From: Siphonodentalium dalli
Taxonomy: Eukaryota; Mollusca; Scaphopoda; Gadilida; Siphonodentaliidae
Direction of reading: 5' to 3'
Length of the DNA stretch: 64,000 bases
Assembly (NCBI GenBank): GCA_032622095.1
Contig: CP136067.1
Location: forward strand, 122,239,030 to 122,303,029
Part shown: positions 26,901 to 41,900 of the stretch, one piece after another
Layout of the letters: the number at the start of each line of letters is the position of its first letter
How positions within the stretch are numbered: position 1 is the stretch's first letter
Made by a program: the position numbers and the translations under genes
The notes under the pieces: generated by a model
Told to the model about the DNA's origin: nothing
The model's database searches: none
Seen by the model: only the letters and a program-made list of their open reading frames with translations

Positions 26901-29900
26901 TTGTAATTCAAACAGATTTTTGGTACTACTGTGCAATTTGTATGTAGAAACAGCCATTATGGATAAATAGATGCAGTGACAGGGATGGGGCGTGGTTTGG
27001 ATAAGTCAAGGGTTTTTAGCCTATGAAAGTTGGTAATTTATCCCACTAATATGCTTCTTTTAGTGTAATCTAATGAAAATTCAGTGATTTAAAAACCTGA
27101 AAATTTCTTAATTTTTAATCTGAATTCTTAATTGGCTCTCCAAAAGTTTAATTTAAATGCTATTCAGACAGATGCTTACTGTAGAGCTGAAACAGTCACC
27201 AAAAATGTTAAAGAGTTAACAGACTTCTTTACTAAAGGAATTCCAATGTAAAATTATGATGAACATAATGTCATTGTGAAAAATGGTTCAAACTTTTAAA
27301 TATTGTAGGAGAATGGCCCGAAATTTTTTTTGGACACAAACACAGTGTAAAGTTATAACTTAATAGTTAAGTACAGTAATGCTCTAATTAATCGACCTCT
27401 TAACCAAAGCAGAATTATGGGTAACTTTTCAGGATTTAGTCGGCGAGAGCTTTCCGATGAATGGCAACAAGCCATATATTTCCGACTAAATCCTGAAAAG
27501 TTACCCATAATTCTGCTTTGGTTAAGAGGTCGATTAATTAGAGCATTACTGTACTCTGACCTTTCTGTAACTATTAAGTGGCAGGTTATATTTATGACAC
27601 TGTAAAAATAGTCACTCTGATTTTTAAAACGTTTTGGATACATGCTGACTGCTGGGTGCATTTTATGCTAATGTTGCATTCTCAGGTTTTGAACTGTTTA
27701 ATGGAGTATTGTTACATCACTTTTTCAGCATTTTCAAAAGCATGTTTCTTGCCGAAATTATCGATGCACATTTTATCAAAATAGTTCAGTGCCCATATAA
27801 TTCCACATATACATACCCCTATATGAATAGAACCTTTTTATACAAATTATACATTTTTCAATGATATTACATTTCCTAAACATTAGTTTCCAGAACAAAT
27901 TTAAATGGCCTTGTAATTTTGGCAGTATTATGATAACCTATATCAACAATCAAAATATATATATCTAAAGTAAAGTATTGTTTCGTCATTGAACATATTG
28001 ACCTGGTGTCTGGCTGTATAATAAATACTGTATAAGTGTCTGTACAGCATTATTATGTATATGCTGCAAAATTTCTTTAGAAGTGACAATTATGAAGTTC
28101 ATTAGACATGATAATTATGAAGTTCATTAGACATGATAATTATGAAGTTCATTAGACATGATAATTATGAAGTTCATTAGACATGATAATTATGAAGTTC
28201 ATTAGATGTGACTATTATGAAGTTCATTAGATGTGATATATGTAATTATGAAGTTCACTAGATGTGATTATTATGATTACATGCACTTTCTCAGCATATG
28301 ATCATAGTTTTAGTGTGTTGATTTCTTGCATATATTTGCATGTTGAAAACTCATTCAAGATATCTTACTATACATGTACACTATTGTACAAGCATTTGTT
28401 TTTCTGCTTAAACTTTCAATATAAATGTTTCACATCTATTATTGTTTTGTCTAATATTATTTACTTTTTTCTCTTGAAAATCAAATTAGCAACATTCACC
28501 TTGTGGTTCTTGAATGAAAGTCAAAATTTTAAATCTTACATTTCAACACTACAGGCTTTCAACACTGACATTTTATCATTCATATTACTCAAAATTAGAA
28601 GCAATTTTTCCAGAATAAATCAGATAGCTTTTATCAACTTATTTTCTGTTTCTTTCATGTTTCAGAACTTAACCTGTATGTCTTACCATGTAAAAGATAA
28701 ATATAACATTTGAAAATATTTCAGAAAGACCCACTTTTTTATATATTCTACTCTATTTTATGTCGTCTGTTTCTCAAAAAGTTTTATTTTGGTCAGAGTA
28801 TTTCTTGAGTTATCAGAATTGTTTACATTTATATTTTATTATACTCATCAAGCTTTCTAAATCAAACATCCAATCATTGATAAAGTTTTTAACTTTTCAG
28901 TGTCATATCAATATTTGTGCAAACTTAATAACAAGCTATATGAACTACACATATTTCTTTTACCAGAATTTCAATGTATTTTATCATCTAGTTCACATAT
29001 ACATAAATTGCTTCTTTTCTTAATTTTACAATATTTAAGTTGAATCTTAGCTGATGTTTCATATAAAATTGGAAGTGAACAATGACATAGGAATATAGTC
29101 AAAACCAAGAGATTATAAAGTGAGAATAAAACAGTTTCACCTTATTGTTACATAAAAATGCAATTTAGATGTTACTTATTTTACTCTAGACAATGTTAAC
29201 CCTTTACCCAACAGAAGGGCCCTGTGCCAATGCATTCTCTTATATATGCGAGTCGACCATAGGTCGCCTCGCATATATAAGAGAATGCATTGGCTTAACA
29301 CATTAAAAATTATAAAATTGTTAAAGAATGTAAGAAAAAATGGTAAAAAGTGTTAAAAAAAGTTTTTTTTTAGGCCAATGCATTCTCTTATATATGCGAG
29401 GCGACCTATGGTCGACTCGCATATATAAGAGAATGCATTGGCACAGGGCATAACTGTAACTATCACAATGTGGTCAAGGAGCCGGTTCCAATGATATCCA
29501 TATTTGTATGGTTCTATTGAGACAGACCGAAGATATTTTAGGCTGTTGAAGCTTTATTTGGCCGGTTTTGGCCGGTTTGTTGGGTAAAGGGTTAAAGGAT
29601 TCCTTCCCTCCATGTATGATGTATAACACAATATTAATTAATGGGTACTAAATAATGTAAACTCGTTAAAACATTTCCCTATATATTTATGCTGCAATTT
29701 AGCATTTTGTCATGCCATGTTGATGACATGGTATATGACAATTTTTTTCTGAAATAAAATCAATTTTTACAACATTTTCCAACTACTTTTGCAGAGAAAG
29801 CCACACCCCCTGGTACTCCAGAAATTGTTGATACTAACAGAGACCACATTGATCTTAAGTGGGAGGCGCCAGAGAACAACGGCGGATCTCCTATTGTTGG

Positions 29901-32900
29901 ATACGATGTCGAGAGAAAAGATGTCAAGAGCGGAAGATGGACAAAGCTCAACAGGACTCCTTTACCAGTGAGTGTTGCCGTTCTTAACCCTTCGAGTACA
30001 AAATAAGTCTGTTAATGAATATAAGAATAAATTATTAAAATTGTACAAAAAAAAACAAAAAAAAACAATAAAAAAAGGTTAGGCCAATGCATTCTCTTAT
30101 ACATTCTCTTATATATGCGAGGCGACCTATGGTCGACTCGCATATATAAGAGAATGCATTGGCACAGGGTATATGGGTTGATACAAAAATCGGACCTGGC
30201 ACTCAAAGGGTTAAATCTTAATGAATTTTTTTTTTTTTTAGTCCTTTCTTCAGTTGGGCTGGTTAAAGTATATCTATCTCTGTATACTGTATTATAATAG
30301 CACAGTGGGCTAGCTAGCTCTGGGGACCTCATTCTGCTTAGCTCTCATCTCCTCTTGAAAGTTTCTTTATTATAAAATTAACAAGTTTTTTAGTTTCATT
30401 AGAAACATCTTCAAAAAATTTCTTTTCTTTTTTGTTTAGTTTCATTATATCTCCAAATCAGCAGATGACACATTGCATAATCGAGGTGCCCAATGGGTGC
30501 ACATCACATTTTTCACCATCTGGGAACTATATCTGAGTGTATATCTCCCATAGCAGATGAAGCCATGCAGAATGAGATCTCCAGAAGGTGAATTTGGTGA
30601 TGCTAGCCTACTGTGCGGGGTAGCATCAATAAATTCACCCTCTGGGGACCTCATTCTGCAATTATCCAGCACCATATTCTCAGATCTGTTCACTGTTTCC
30701 AATCACTGGAGATGAATGAGAGGGCATTACATAACAACCAAGCCTTGAAATAGTGTGTCTCATTTGCGGGGTAGCATCACTAAATTCACCCTCTGGGGAC
30801 CTCATTCTGCAAATGACAGACACACTATTTCAAGGCTTGATAACAACTCTTTTCACAGGACATGGAATACAAAGATGAGAAGGTTCAGGATGGAAAAACT
30901 TATGAATACCGTGTCTCAGCCGTCAACCAGGCAGGACCATCAGATCCCAGCTGTGTTTCTGACAAGGCCACTGCCAAACCAACAAAAGGTATGCCTATAT
31001 ATTAAAGTCATGCGAAACACTCCAGTAGGGTTATAACATAGAAATGGAGAATAATCTTGCTCAAAGTATTTTTTTTTTACAAATATTATATCCAAATTGA
31101 CAACACGCACCGTCAATCTTATATATTAATTAATTACTGTGACACTCGAAGGTGAAATCATTTTCGTTAGTTTATCCCAGATAGTTGCGTCCCAAATCAA
31201 CACATAAATATTTACAATTGAGCTTAGTTCAAACAGTGTTTTCTATGGATAGGTAAGGTCGATTTGCTTGATATTTTCGGCGATGTTACTAAAATGCTAG
31301 ATTTCTCCAGTTGGCATAGTGCTTGAATACTAACGTATCAGTTTCACGCACCTGAACAAGTCCATAATATGCTTTAAAATTACTGCAGTCAATAGCACAA
31401 TTTCTCATTATTGTGCTGTCTTAAATCGACCTGTCTAGTTTAAACCCTTCCTATACGATAGCATCATCGATGAGTAGTTATCTCTTAGGAAATGTTCAGA
31501 TAATAAGTTCAACAAACGGCCATAGGTGATCATTTGTTGAGCTTTTTATCTGAAAATTTCCCACCAATGAATATGAATCATTCTGCTCTTGTATTATCAG
31601 TTAACTGTCTGTCATCTGCTTTTATTACCCTCCAAATGAATGATAGACCATTCCAATGTATACATTTTTAACTGAGTGGGAAAATCCATTTAATAACAAA
31701 ATGGATATTAATCTTGTGATTACAGAGGCATCTAAGTAGATCTTGATACTGTCATGACTCTAATTTTTCGATTTTGTTTATATTACAGAGGCACCTAAGT
31801 TGAATACTGATTCCTTATTTGGAGCCAAGGAGATCCGAGTCCGAGCTGGTGAACCTTTGGACATTGATCTGGGTATCTGCGGTGCTCCAAAGCCTGTGGT
31901 AGAATGGACTAATGATGGAAATATCCTTCCTGAGAGGGTCAGTATAATTCTATAGATAGTACAGCAATGCCCTAAATAATCGACTCCTTAACCACAGCAG
32001 AATTGTGGGTAACTTTTCAGTATTTAGTCGGAAATATGACTTTTTGCCATTCATCGGAAAGCTCTCACTGAGAGCTTCTGAATACCTGCAAAATACCCAT
32101 TGAAGAATTATTCGGAAATTTTCCGCATATTTATGTTTTGAGATACTTCTTACCAATTTCATAATTGTGGGGTTTAAACAAGCCATGTCCGTTTAATTAG
32201 AGATGACAAAGAAAGGGTAACTTTCGGTTATATTTTCTTTGTGCTGAAAAACATTTGCGGCTATTTTGCCTGTTGAAATCTGAATAATTATATCCCCATC
32301 CAAAAGTGGGGGGTGTACTGGAATACATGCATCCGTCCGTTCATATATCTCAACCATGGGTTATCGAATCTCAATGAAATTTGGTATGCATGTTTGGCAT
32401 CAGGAGGGCTTTCAAAAGAGGGTACAATTCTGTTGTTTGCATTTCTGTTCAACTGAAAACTTTGAATTTTTGTCGGTCCGCTCATATATCTTTTTAACTT
32501 TGGTTTCCATCTTGCCCATGTTTAACCCTTTACCCAACAAACCGGCCAAAACCGGCCAAATAAAGCTTCAACAGCCTAAAATATCTTCGGTCTGTCTCAA
32601 TAGAACCATACAAATATGGATATCATTGGAACCGGCTTCTTGACCACATTGTGATAGTTACAGTTATGCCCTGTGCCAATGCATTCTCTTATATATGCGA
32701 GTCGACCATAGGTCGCCTCGCATATATAAGAGAATGCATTGGCCTAAAAAAAATCTTTTTTTAACACTTTTTACCATTTTTTCTTACATTCTTTAACAAT
32801 TTTATAATTTTTAATGTGTTAAGCCAATGCATTCTCTTATATATGCGAGGCGACCTATGGTCGACTCGCATATATAAGAGAATGCATTGGCACAGGGCCC

Positions 32901-35900
32901 ACAGCACCCGATGTGCAACTTCTTATTGTTTGTTTTAGGCTAATCTGACTCAGTCTGAGACAGAAGCTAAGTTGCACATCCCTTGTGCAGAGAGAGGAGA
33001 CAGTGGGAAATACAAGATCAAGGTGAAGAATGCCAATGGAGAGGACGAAGTGGAGATTCCCGTCACTGTTCTAGGTATGGATTGTCTCATAGATAAATTA
33101 TGACTCAGTTTTTGTGGAAAGCTACCTTGTCACATTCTTCACTTTTCAACTGGGTTTAGGTCTATAAAGCCTTATAGTTTAACCCTTCCATGAGTGGAGC
33201 TTCCTGAAATTTTGCGAAAACCCTGTGCCAATGCATTTTCTTGTATATGCGAGTCTCCCATAGGGAGCCTCACACATATAAGAGAATACATTGACCTAAC
33301 AATATTTACCTTGACTTTTTAAGCCAGTGCATTATCTTATATATGCGAGGCTCACTGTGGAAGACTCGTTTATATAAGGGAATGCACTGGCACAGGATCT
33401 TAAACGCTGCACCAGCACATCTCCCATCATGAAAAGGTTAATGATATATTATATGTACTTATTATACTAATTTTTCCCCTTTCAGACAAGCCTGGCTCAC
33501 CAGATGGACCACTGAAGGTATCAGATATAATGGCCGATCAGGCTAAGATTGCATGGAAGGCACCCAGCGACGATGGTGGAGCTCCAATCACAGGTAAGTT
33601 TATCTATCGTTCCATCCCTTCAACTTGGAAAAAAATTATAAAAGCCTCGAAAAATAAATTGGAGAATATTCAAAAAAGCGAACTTGTTGGAAAAATCATA
33701 CAAGAAGACAAGTTGAATAAATACCTCTATTGGAAATTCATAAACTCACTAGTTCCACACAAACCGTGTGCGCAAGTTGGGTGGTGCCAAAAGCTAAATC
33801 TCGATCCAATGCAAATTAATTGGCAATTTATCTATGCAAGAGTCTTTCAAGTTACAAAAAACACAAAACTGCAAGCCTTTCAATTCCAAATAAATCATAA
33901 TACTTTGGTGACAAATGTATTCCTAGAAAAATGTAAAATTACTACATCAAATCTATGCACTTTTTGTGAGACAGAAAGGGAAAGTATACAACATTTACTT
34001 GTTACCTGTCAAAAGGTAAAACAAATATGGAACCAACTATCGGTACTGTTGGACTCAAAATGTAAATTACAACTTCCCTCAAAAACAGAAGATATACTCT
34101 TTGGGATAAGTACAGGAACAAATGTACTTGCAATAAATAGCATAATTCTGTTGACAAAGCGGTATATATACGTAACAAAATGCGGCAAAAACAATTTAAG
34201 TTTTGAAGCAGCCGTTCTTTTCTTTAACCAAGAGTATAACATTGAAAAACAAGCATGTGAATGGAATGTCTCACTTAGAAATGCATTTGTGAAAAAATGG
34301 GACAGTGTCCTAGATATGTTCCCCAAAGAGGTTTAAAAGCCCAACATTATTTATTAATCCCAATCAATATATTGTTGACATTTGTCCCAATTATGTTAAA
34401 AAAGATTATCTATTAAATCCAAAAACCATAGTGTACATAGCACAGCATAAAAGTCCATTATTACAGAACTTTGAACTTTCTTAAAAACTAATTTCCTCTG
34501 CAGATTCACAAAGTATAAGACCAAAATCATCAGACGAAAAAAAATTCTGGCAAATATCGAGTAAAACACATTTGAGTGGCATGGCGACAAATTAATTTAT
34601 ACACAGGGTCATAATACACAGTGTCTATGATTATTAATTTATGTATGAATTATGTATTTATGAAATACACCACTGTAATAATTGATAAATTGTATCAAAA
34701 ATATGAATAAATGATACTAGTAATAAAAAAAAGTTTATCTATCGTTTAAACACAAGAAATTTAGATTTCTGAAGAATACCCTATTTGGTCATCTATGAAA
34801 TAAATCCAATACGATTTATATGATGGAATAGATTACAATATTTTCTATATATTATTATCTTCATAACTAATACAAAAACTTCATTAAGAATTCAAGAAGA
34901 AAAAAGAAAATCAGCATATTGTTAAAGTGATGTGAAACACCACGGTATGGTGATCAAATAGACATTCAGAATAATCTTGCTCAAGTAGTTATTTTTTATG
35001 AATATTAGTAAAAATTGACAATATATTCTTATATCTTTATCTATATTTGCGAATATCTGTCTGTATTCTATAGAAATTCACAGGGGACCATCTAGATGGC
35101 ACCAGAGGGGTCTAACAGGGGTAACTTTTTACGAGAAAGATAATGGTGCGGGTTAGAATATTAATTAAATGCAATGACTCATGATGGCGAAATCATATGT
35201 GTTAGTTTATCGCCAACAGTTGCATCCCGAATCGAGATGTAAATATTTTCAATTGAGCATAGTTCAGATGCTGTTTTCTATGGAGTGATATAGTCGATTT
35301 TTTTGAAATTTTCATTGATGTTAGTAGAATGTTACATTCCCCAGTTTGGCATAGCACCTGAGAACTAACATCAATTTAACGCACCTGAACAGGAGGTGCA
35401 TGATATATCATAAAGAATTCTAGAATGTATTGATAGAATTCCTGAGATCTGAAAAAAAGGAAACATCATTAATAGCTTGTTTTATGTGTTTTTGTTTTTG
35501 AAAATTTGTCTTCTGTATGAAAGAGGTTTTTCTTTTGGTGAGATAATTTCTAACAGAAAAGTTGGAAGAATATATTTGACAAAGCTCAATTTTAGAGAGG
35601 GAGGTACCTGAAAAGTTGAGAACATAGAATTGTATTATTTGCCATGGCGTATATGTGACGTTTTGGTGGAATTATTTTAGGATATGTTATTGAGAAACGT
35701 GAGAAGGGAGACACCTACTGGGACAAGGTACCTGGTGTTGTAAATGGAACACAGCATTTGGTCAAAGGTCTGAAGGACGGCAAAGAATACGAGTTCCGTG
35801 TGAAGGCTGAGAATATGTTCGGAGTCGGAGAGCCACTCGTGTCTGATCTCACCCTGGCAAAGAATCCGTTCGGTAAGTTTAGATCTACTTATTATACACA

Positions 35901-38900
35901 GTGTACATTTATTAGCCTATAATTTAATCATAAGCTGTCAATTCACGAATACTGTAAAACAATTGGTTGCCACTTATTTAGCTATTAAGGTTATCGTCTG
36001 TCACACTTCCAGAAAACTTTTTTGTTTGGACTTGTTTGGCAATTGTTGATTGCAATTGGGCAACCAACGAAAATGATCAAAATGAAATTTCTCTTCAACT
36101 GGATGCATGATTGACATGCATTTATTCTCAAGATATATACACAGAACGACACGATGTGTAAACGGGTTTGTCGATACGGCACGAGTGCTGTCGCGGAAGG
36201 ATCGAACGAGAGGCAAGTGCCTCGAGTTCTATCCTTCCGCGACAGCACAAGTGCCATATCGACAAACCCACTTACATATCGTGTCGTTCTGTGTTTATTA
36301 CATGCTTCGCGTCCTAGAATCCGTGTATTAAAAATACAGGATTAATAGAAGGTTTATTTAGGCCCATACAGGGCAAGTATATAGTTCCAGTAAATAGTTC
36401 CAGTTTCATGGTTGAGGTAAACGTCATGTACATCATTTTTCGTCAACGAGATGCGTATGGAACATATGTTCCATACGGATTTCTAGGAACAAGCGTGTAA
36501 TAAAAATGTTTATAGTGGGGCATGTATGAATTTTATGTAAATATATTGGTGATTTCTCGACTTTTTTTTTACCAATGCTGGAATTAAGAGTTTACTATAA
36601 CGCACTATTTACATTATAGAATTTGTCTTAAAACATTTCGCTTATACAGTACTGAGAGCTTTCCGATGAATGGCAACAAGCCACATTTCCGACTAAATCC
36701 TGAAAAGTTACCCATAATTCTGCTGTGGTTAAGAAGTCGATTATTTCGATAGTCGATAGGGCATTACTGTAACTGTATAACCTTAATTGAAACAAGAATT
36801 ATTTATTAAATAACGTTACATATAGACACATGAATAATCATTGTGCTAGCAATTTACTCCTTAAAGACAAGGCATGAATTTGCTAAACATGTGAGATTGT
36901 AGCATTAATTTGTGGAGCCATAATTGTCATCACCTGCAACATTAATATCTGGGTGTCTCTTTTTTAACACTATGGGTCCACCTCAGGTCTTGAAATCCAC
37001 AAACTGGTGTCAACATTTTGTGTACCTCTGATCTTCCTGCACATGATATCTAATATGGAATGAATTAATGAATGATGTTGGTTTTCCAGAATTGATTAAT
37101 GAATATTTTGTTCCATTTCAGATACCCCCGATTCTCCAAAAGATTTGGAAATTGATAAATACGACAAATATTCTGTCGGTCTCAAATGGAAGGCCCCAAT
37201 CGGTGATGGTGGCAACCCAATCAAAGGTCAGTTAGTTATCTTAAGTTCTTGCATTATCACGGCTATAAAAGATTATTACTAGAATTTTCAATACTTGCCC
37301 GAAACAATTTGAACAACATTGAACATTGGTTGTACTCTTTCCTAAAACATGACATCAGAATTATGAAAACATATAAATATTTACTGTCAATGAGAGTCAC
37401 TACATATGATTTAGGCCATTAAAAAGAAAACCTCTGTTAAAATTTGCAGGCATTACGTATGGGGAATTGAATGAGGGAAGAATACTTATTATTTTTATTT
37501 TTTCCAATAATTTGAGAAATTAATGGATATATAGATAATATAATAATTTGATCTGATTTTCTGTCTGTCGTCTGCTTTTATTACCTGAACACATACAAGC
37601 CTTGAAATAGTGTGTCTGTCATTTGCAGAATGAGGTCCCCAGAGGGTGAATTTAGTGATGCTACCCTGCATAGCGGGCTAGCATCACCAAATTCACCCTC
37701 TGGGGACCTCATTCTGCAAATGACAGACAAGCTATTTCAAGGCTTGGACACATCTTCAAATGAATAATAATGGTTCCAATATATACTTTTGTAACTGGGT
37801 GGGAGATTCCATTTAGTTTAGATAGGGTTAACCCTTTCAGTGCCAGGGGCCGATCTTATCGGCCCTAATTTACGGTCTGTAAAATCGGCCCTAAAAAAAT
37901 TGATTTTTTTTGTGTTGAATTTGTTTTGGGTATGCTTAAGCATGCTATAGCGAATTTAAAAAACAAACTGGATAAAACCTTAGGGGCATGTTATAACTCA
38001 AAACTATCACCAAGTATTCATAGTAATAATTTTGACGCCCATGAAAAACGTAAGATTCCCTGGCACTAAACCTACAAAATAAGTCTGTTAAAGAATATAA
38101 GAAAAAATTATTAAAATTGTAAAAAATTGTAAAAAATAATAACAAATGATGAAAAATTGTTAGGCCAATGCATTCTCTTATATATGCGAGGCGACCTATG
38201 GTCGACTCGCATATATAAGAGAATACATTGGCACAGGGTATATGGGTTGATACAAAAATCGGACCTGGCACTGAAAGGGTTAAGCAATTGATTTGTATAC
38301 CCCATGTAACTTTACCTTTGTACATAATATCATGGTGCCTAACAGTATTTGCGCTGAACCGAAAAATATTCTGGTAAAAAAAAGTGACCAAATGAAATTT
38401 TTAATGGCCAAATACAAAAAAAATTGGCCAAATGTTTTTGGGCCAAACTAAAAAAAACTTTGGCCAAATTAAATCCTCATTTTCTGGGTTCACAGTTGAT
38501 GACTAAATTATATTTTTTAAATATATAACTCTGTGACTTCGTCGCATTGCTGACACTATACGCCAACTGATATAGTAATGAGGTGTTTTAGTTGTCATCG
38601 CTATTTTCACCGAAATAAAACTACAGTTCATTTGCTTATTATTGTGAGGTGATAACTGTTGAATACCTATTATTATATTAATAACCTTTATGGTGTTAAG
38701 CTCGGTTGTTGTTATAGGACGGGGGGGGGGGGGGGGGGGGGGGGGCAGTTTATGACACATTACGTAACTGACATGTCTTCGCTGGTACATCAAATTATAG
38801 GACAATGCATTTACGTGTTTCATCTTACAGACCGCCTAATCAACAAAATATATATGATATAATTAGTGCAGAGATTAAGGTTTTTGGCAATTAGAATCGT

Positions 38901-41900
38901 CTTTTTTCCAACAACCATCACCATTCAATCAACGCTTCCCTTAACAAAATAAATTTGGGTTGTCATCGTATGATGTATCCAAAGTACGAAACCCGCTTTT
39001 CCAAACCAGCGATAATTTGTTGTCTAACTTCGTCGATCTATTCAGCGCTTTTGAATTAGATTTCTGTCTCCATTTGTGGTGAAAAAAAGTTTGGCCAAAT
39101 GAAATATTTTGTGGCCACTTTCGAAAACAAAAGTGGCCATTGGTCACTCAGGACACCAACAACGCGAACACTGGTTCCTAAAAAAGCATTCTGTTTAATT
39201 TTTTCAGGTTACATCATTGAAAAGAAGGACAAGAAGAGTCCAGACTGGGTGAAGGTCACTAACTACCCCATCACAGATACACAATTCACAGTGATGGATC
39301 TTAGACCGGGATCTGTGTGCGAGTTCCGAGTTAGCGCTGTCAATGATGGTGGACCGGGAACCCCATCAAAAGCAACAGAGCCACACACTGTCAGGGACCC
39401 AATATGTAAGCAGGGTCCGCACTGGACTGAAATTTATTTTTACCAAATAATTTGCCAAATGAAACTATTTTTTGCCAATTTATTTTAGCATTTGCCAAAT
39501 GCTATCCTGCATGATAGTATCATTTTCTGTAACCTTAAGTTTTATTTTCGACACTCGCTTTTTGAATGATGTATGATATCGGTAGAAAAGCAGTTAGATA
39601 ATAATTAATCATACAACAATAAGCCGATAACCGAACAATACATTGGTAGAAGGGTTGCTTCATCAAAGGGGCGCATCACAGGGGAATTAGTAATCCCTCC
39701 AACCATCAGTACTAATGCTATGAGATTAACTGCATCTTAATAGAGGTGTTAACATTTCCTAAACCTTATAAAACACCACTAATATAATTATGTTGTAAGA
39801 GTTTCCTGAAATGAATGGTATTGATTGAAGAATATTTTCTGTTCTGTCTACCTATCTACAGTAATGCCCTAATTAATCAACTCCCTTAACCACAGCGGAA
39901 TTATGGGTAACTTTTCAGGATTTAGTCGGAAATATGGCTTGTTGCCATTCATCGGAAAGCTCTCGGGGAGAGCTTTCCTATGAATGGCAACAAGCCATAT
40001 TTCCGACTAAATCCTGAAAAGTTACCCATAATTCTGCTGTGGTTAAGGGAGTCGATTAATTAGGGCATTACTGTATCTACCAAAATAATCACCCTTTCAA
40101 CTTTATTATTATAGTCCCTGCTGGTGCACCACCCGCTCCAACTGTCGAGAAAATCACCAAGAAAGGAGTCGACCTCGCGTGGACAAAACCAACAGACGAC
40201 GGTGGATCAAAGATCAAGGGCTACGTTGTAGAGAAGAAGAAGAAGGACGGAGAGTGGGAGGAAGCTATGACTGTTCCTGCCAATGCCACGACTGCTCACG
40301 TTGCTGGTCTCGATGATGGAGAGGAGTACCAGTTCCGTATCGCTGCCGAGAATGCTGCCGGCATAGGCGAACCCAGTCGACCAACCAACAAGGTCAAGGT
40401 TGAGGATCAGCCAGGTATGTGGACTAACATTCTGTTACTCATCAGTGATGTCGCCACTTGTTTACTGTGGTTTAACTCTTTGAGTGCCAAGTCCAATTAG
40501 ATCGTCCCTAAAAAAACAAATTTTTGGGGCTTAAATAAGCATGTCATAGATGATATAAAAGGAACCTGGATCAATTATTTTGGGCATTTTAAGACCCAGA
40601 ACCACCACATGGAATTTATAGTAACATTTTCTGAAAAGTGAAAACTTAGGAATCTCTGGCACTGAAAGAGTTAAATTAATATTTCACGCATTTTGACGTT
40701 TCCAGAGAGTGAATTTAGTGATGGTAGCCCTCCGTGTGGATAGCATCACTATATTCACCCCCTGGAGACCTCATTCTATAAATGTCAGACACAACTATTT
40801 TCAGGCTTGTATAGGACAGAACAAATTCTGATTCAAAATATGGAGATTTGTTTTGAGGGAGTGGGAGTGTTTCATGTAGAGGTCTCGGACAGTCACAACA
40901 GAGTTTCAAATACAATTAAAGGGGTACTGTACACTAAATCCGGCTAGTTATGGGACCATCTCCCCTTATACTCAACAGATTATATGCAACAAATAATTGA
41001 ATTTGAGCCATGGATTAGTGCAAAATATACTCGTGCGCTCTATAAAACAGGAAAAAACATGGTAATTATAATGAAAATGATTTTATGACTGGAGTAATAA
41101 ATTTATTTTCATTATAATTACCATGTTGTTTGCATTGTTGATAGAAAACACAAGTGTATTTTGCACTAATCCATGGCTCTAAATTCATTCATTTGTTGCA
41201 TATATTCTGTGGAGTATAAAAGGAGATGGTCCCATAAATGACCAAATTTAGTGTACAGTACCCCTTTAAGTGAATTGACAAATCACCACAACCACCCCCG
41301 GATATGAACCACATGCCTGATCTAAGATTAAAATTATAATTTCATATTTGTTGATTATGCATATAAATTGTAATATTTGTGTGGGGAGAGAGTTGAATAA
41401 CTTGTGTCTCAATCTCTTAGCGATGTTTATAATTGCAATAAAATATGTTTTCACTAACAGAGTTGATGACCTGCAAATTTTTTCTATTCACAGAGAAGCC
41501 GAATATGGATATGACTGGTATTCGTGACATAACTGTTAAAGCTGGTCAGGATTTCACCATCAAAATTCCTTACGTCGCTGTCCCAAAACCATCAGCCACC
41601 TGGTCTCTAGGTGACACTGATGTTGAACCATCAGCGAAGAAATCGGTCTCACAGCCAGATGATGAATGCATTCTGAAATGCACCAAAGCTAGCCGAGAAG
41701 ATGCTGGGCCATACACACTGACGCTCAGGAATCCATCAGGAACTACATCAGCTACTGTCAACGTCAATGTTCTCGGTGAGTAAATTTCCAGTAGCTATCA
41801 TAAGCCGTCATACAATAGCACAGCTCATGCAGGGACCCGCTTAGAGTATTAAAATTGGGAGAAGTCACTTCTCCACAGATTATTAGGGAGAAACAGACTG

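Noticed and set aside
28264-29023. two-frame gene in intron 12
   Set aside because: Composition is that of T-rich DNA (Phe, Ile, Tyr, Ser), no known motif, no splice-flanked continuation.
33530-34336. 268-residue open frame as one protein
   Set aside because: It fuses twitchin exon 17 with a LINE fragment. The target duplication, donor and in-frame exon 18 show that the second half is an intronic insertion.
39099-39207. upstream extension of exon 20
   Set aside because: The open frame into 39099 is H2-related transposon sequence; a good acceptor at 39206-39207 gives the correct phase and Fn strand.
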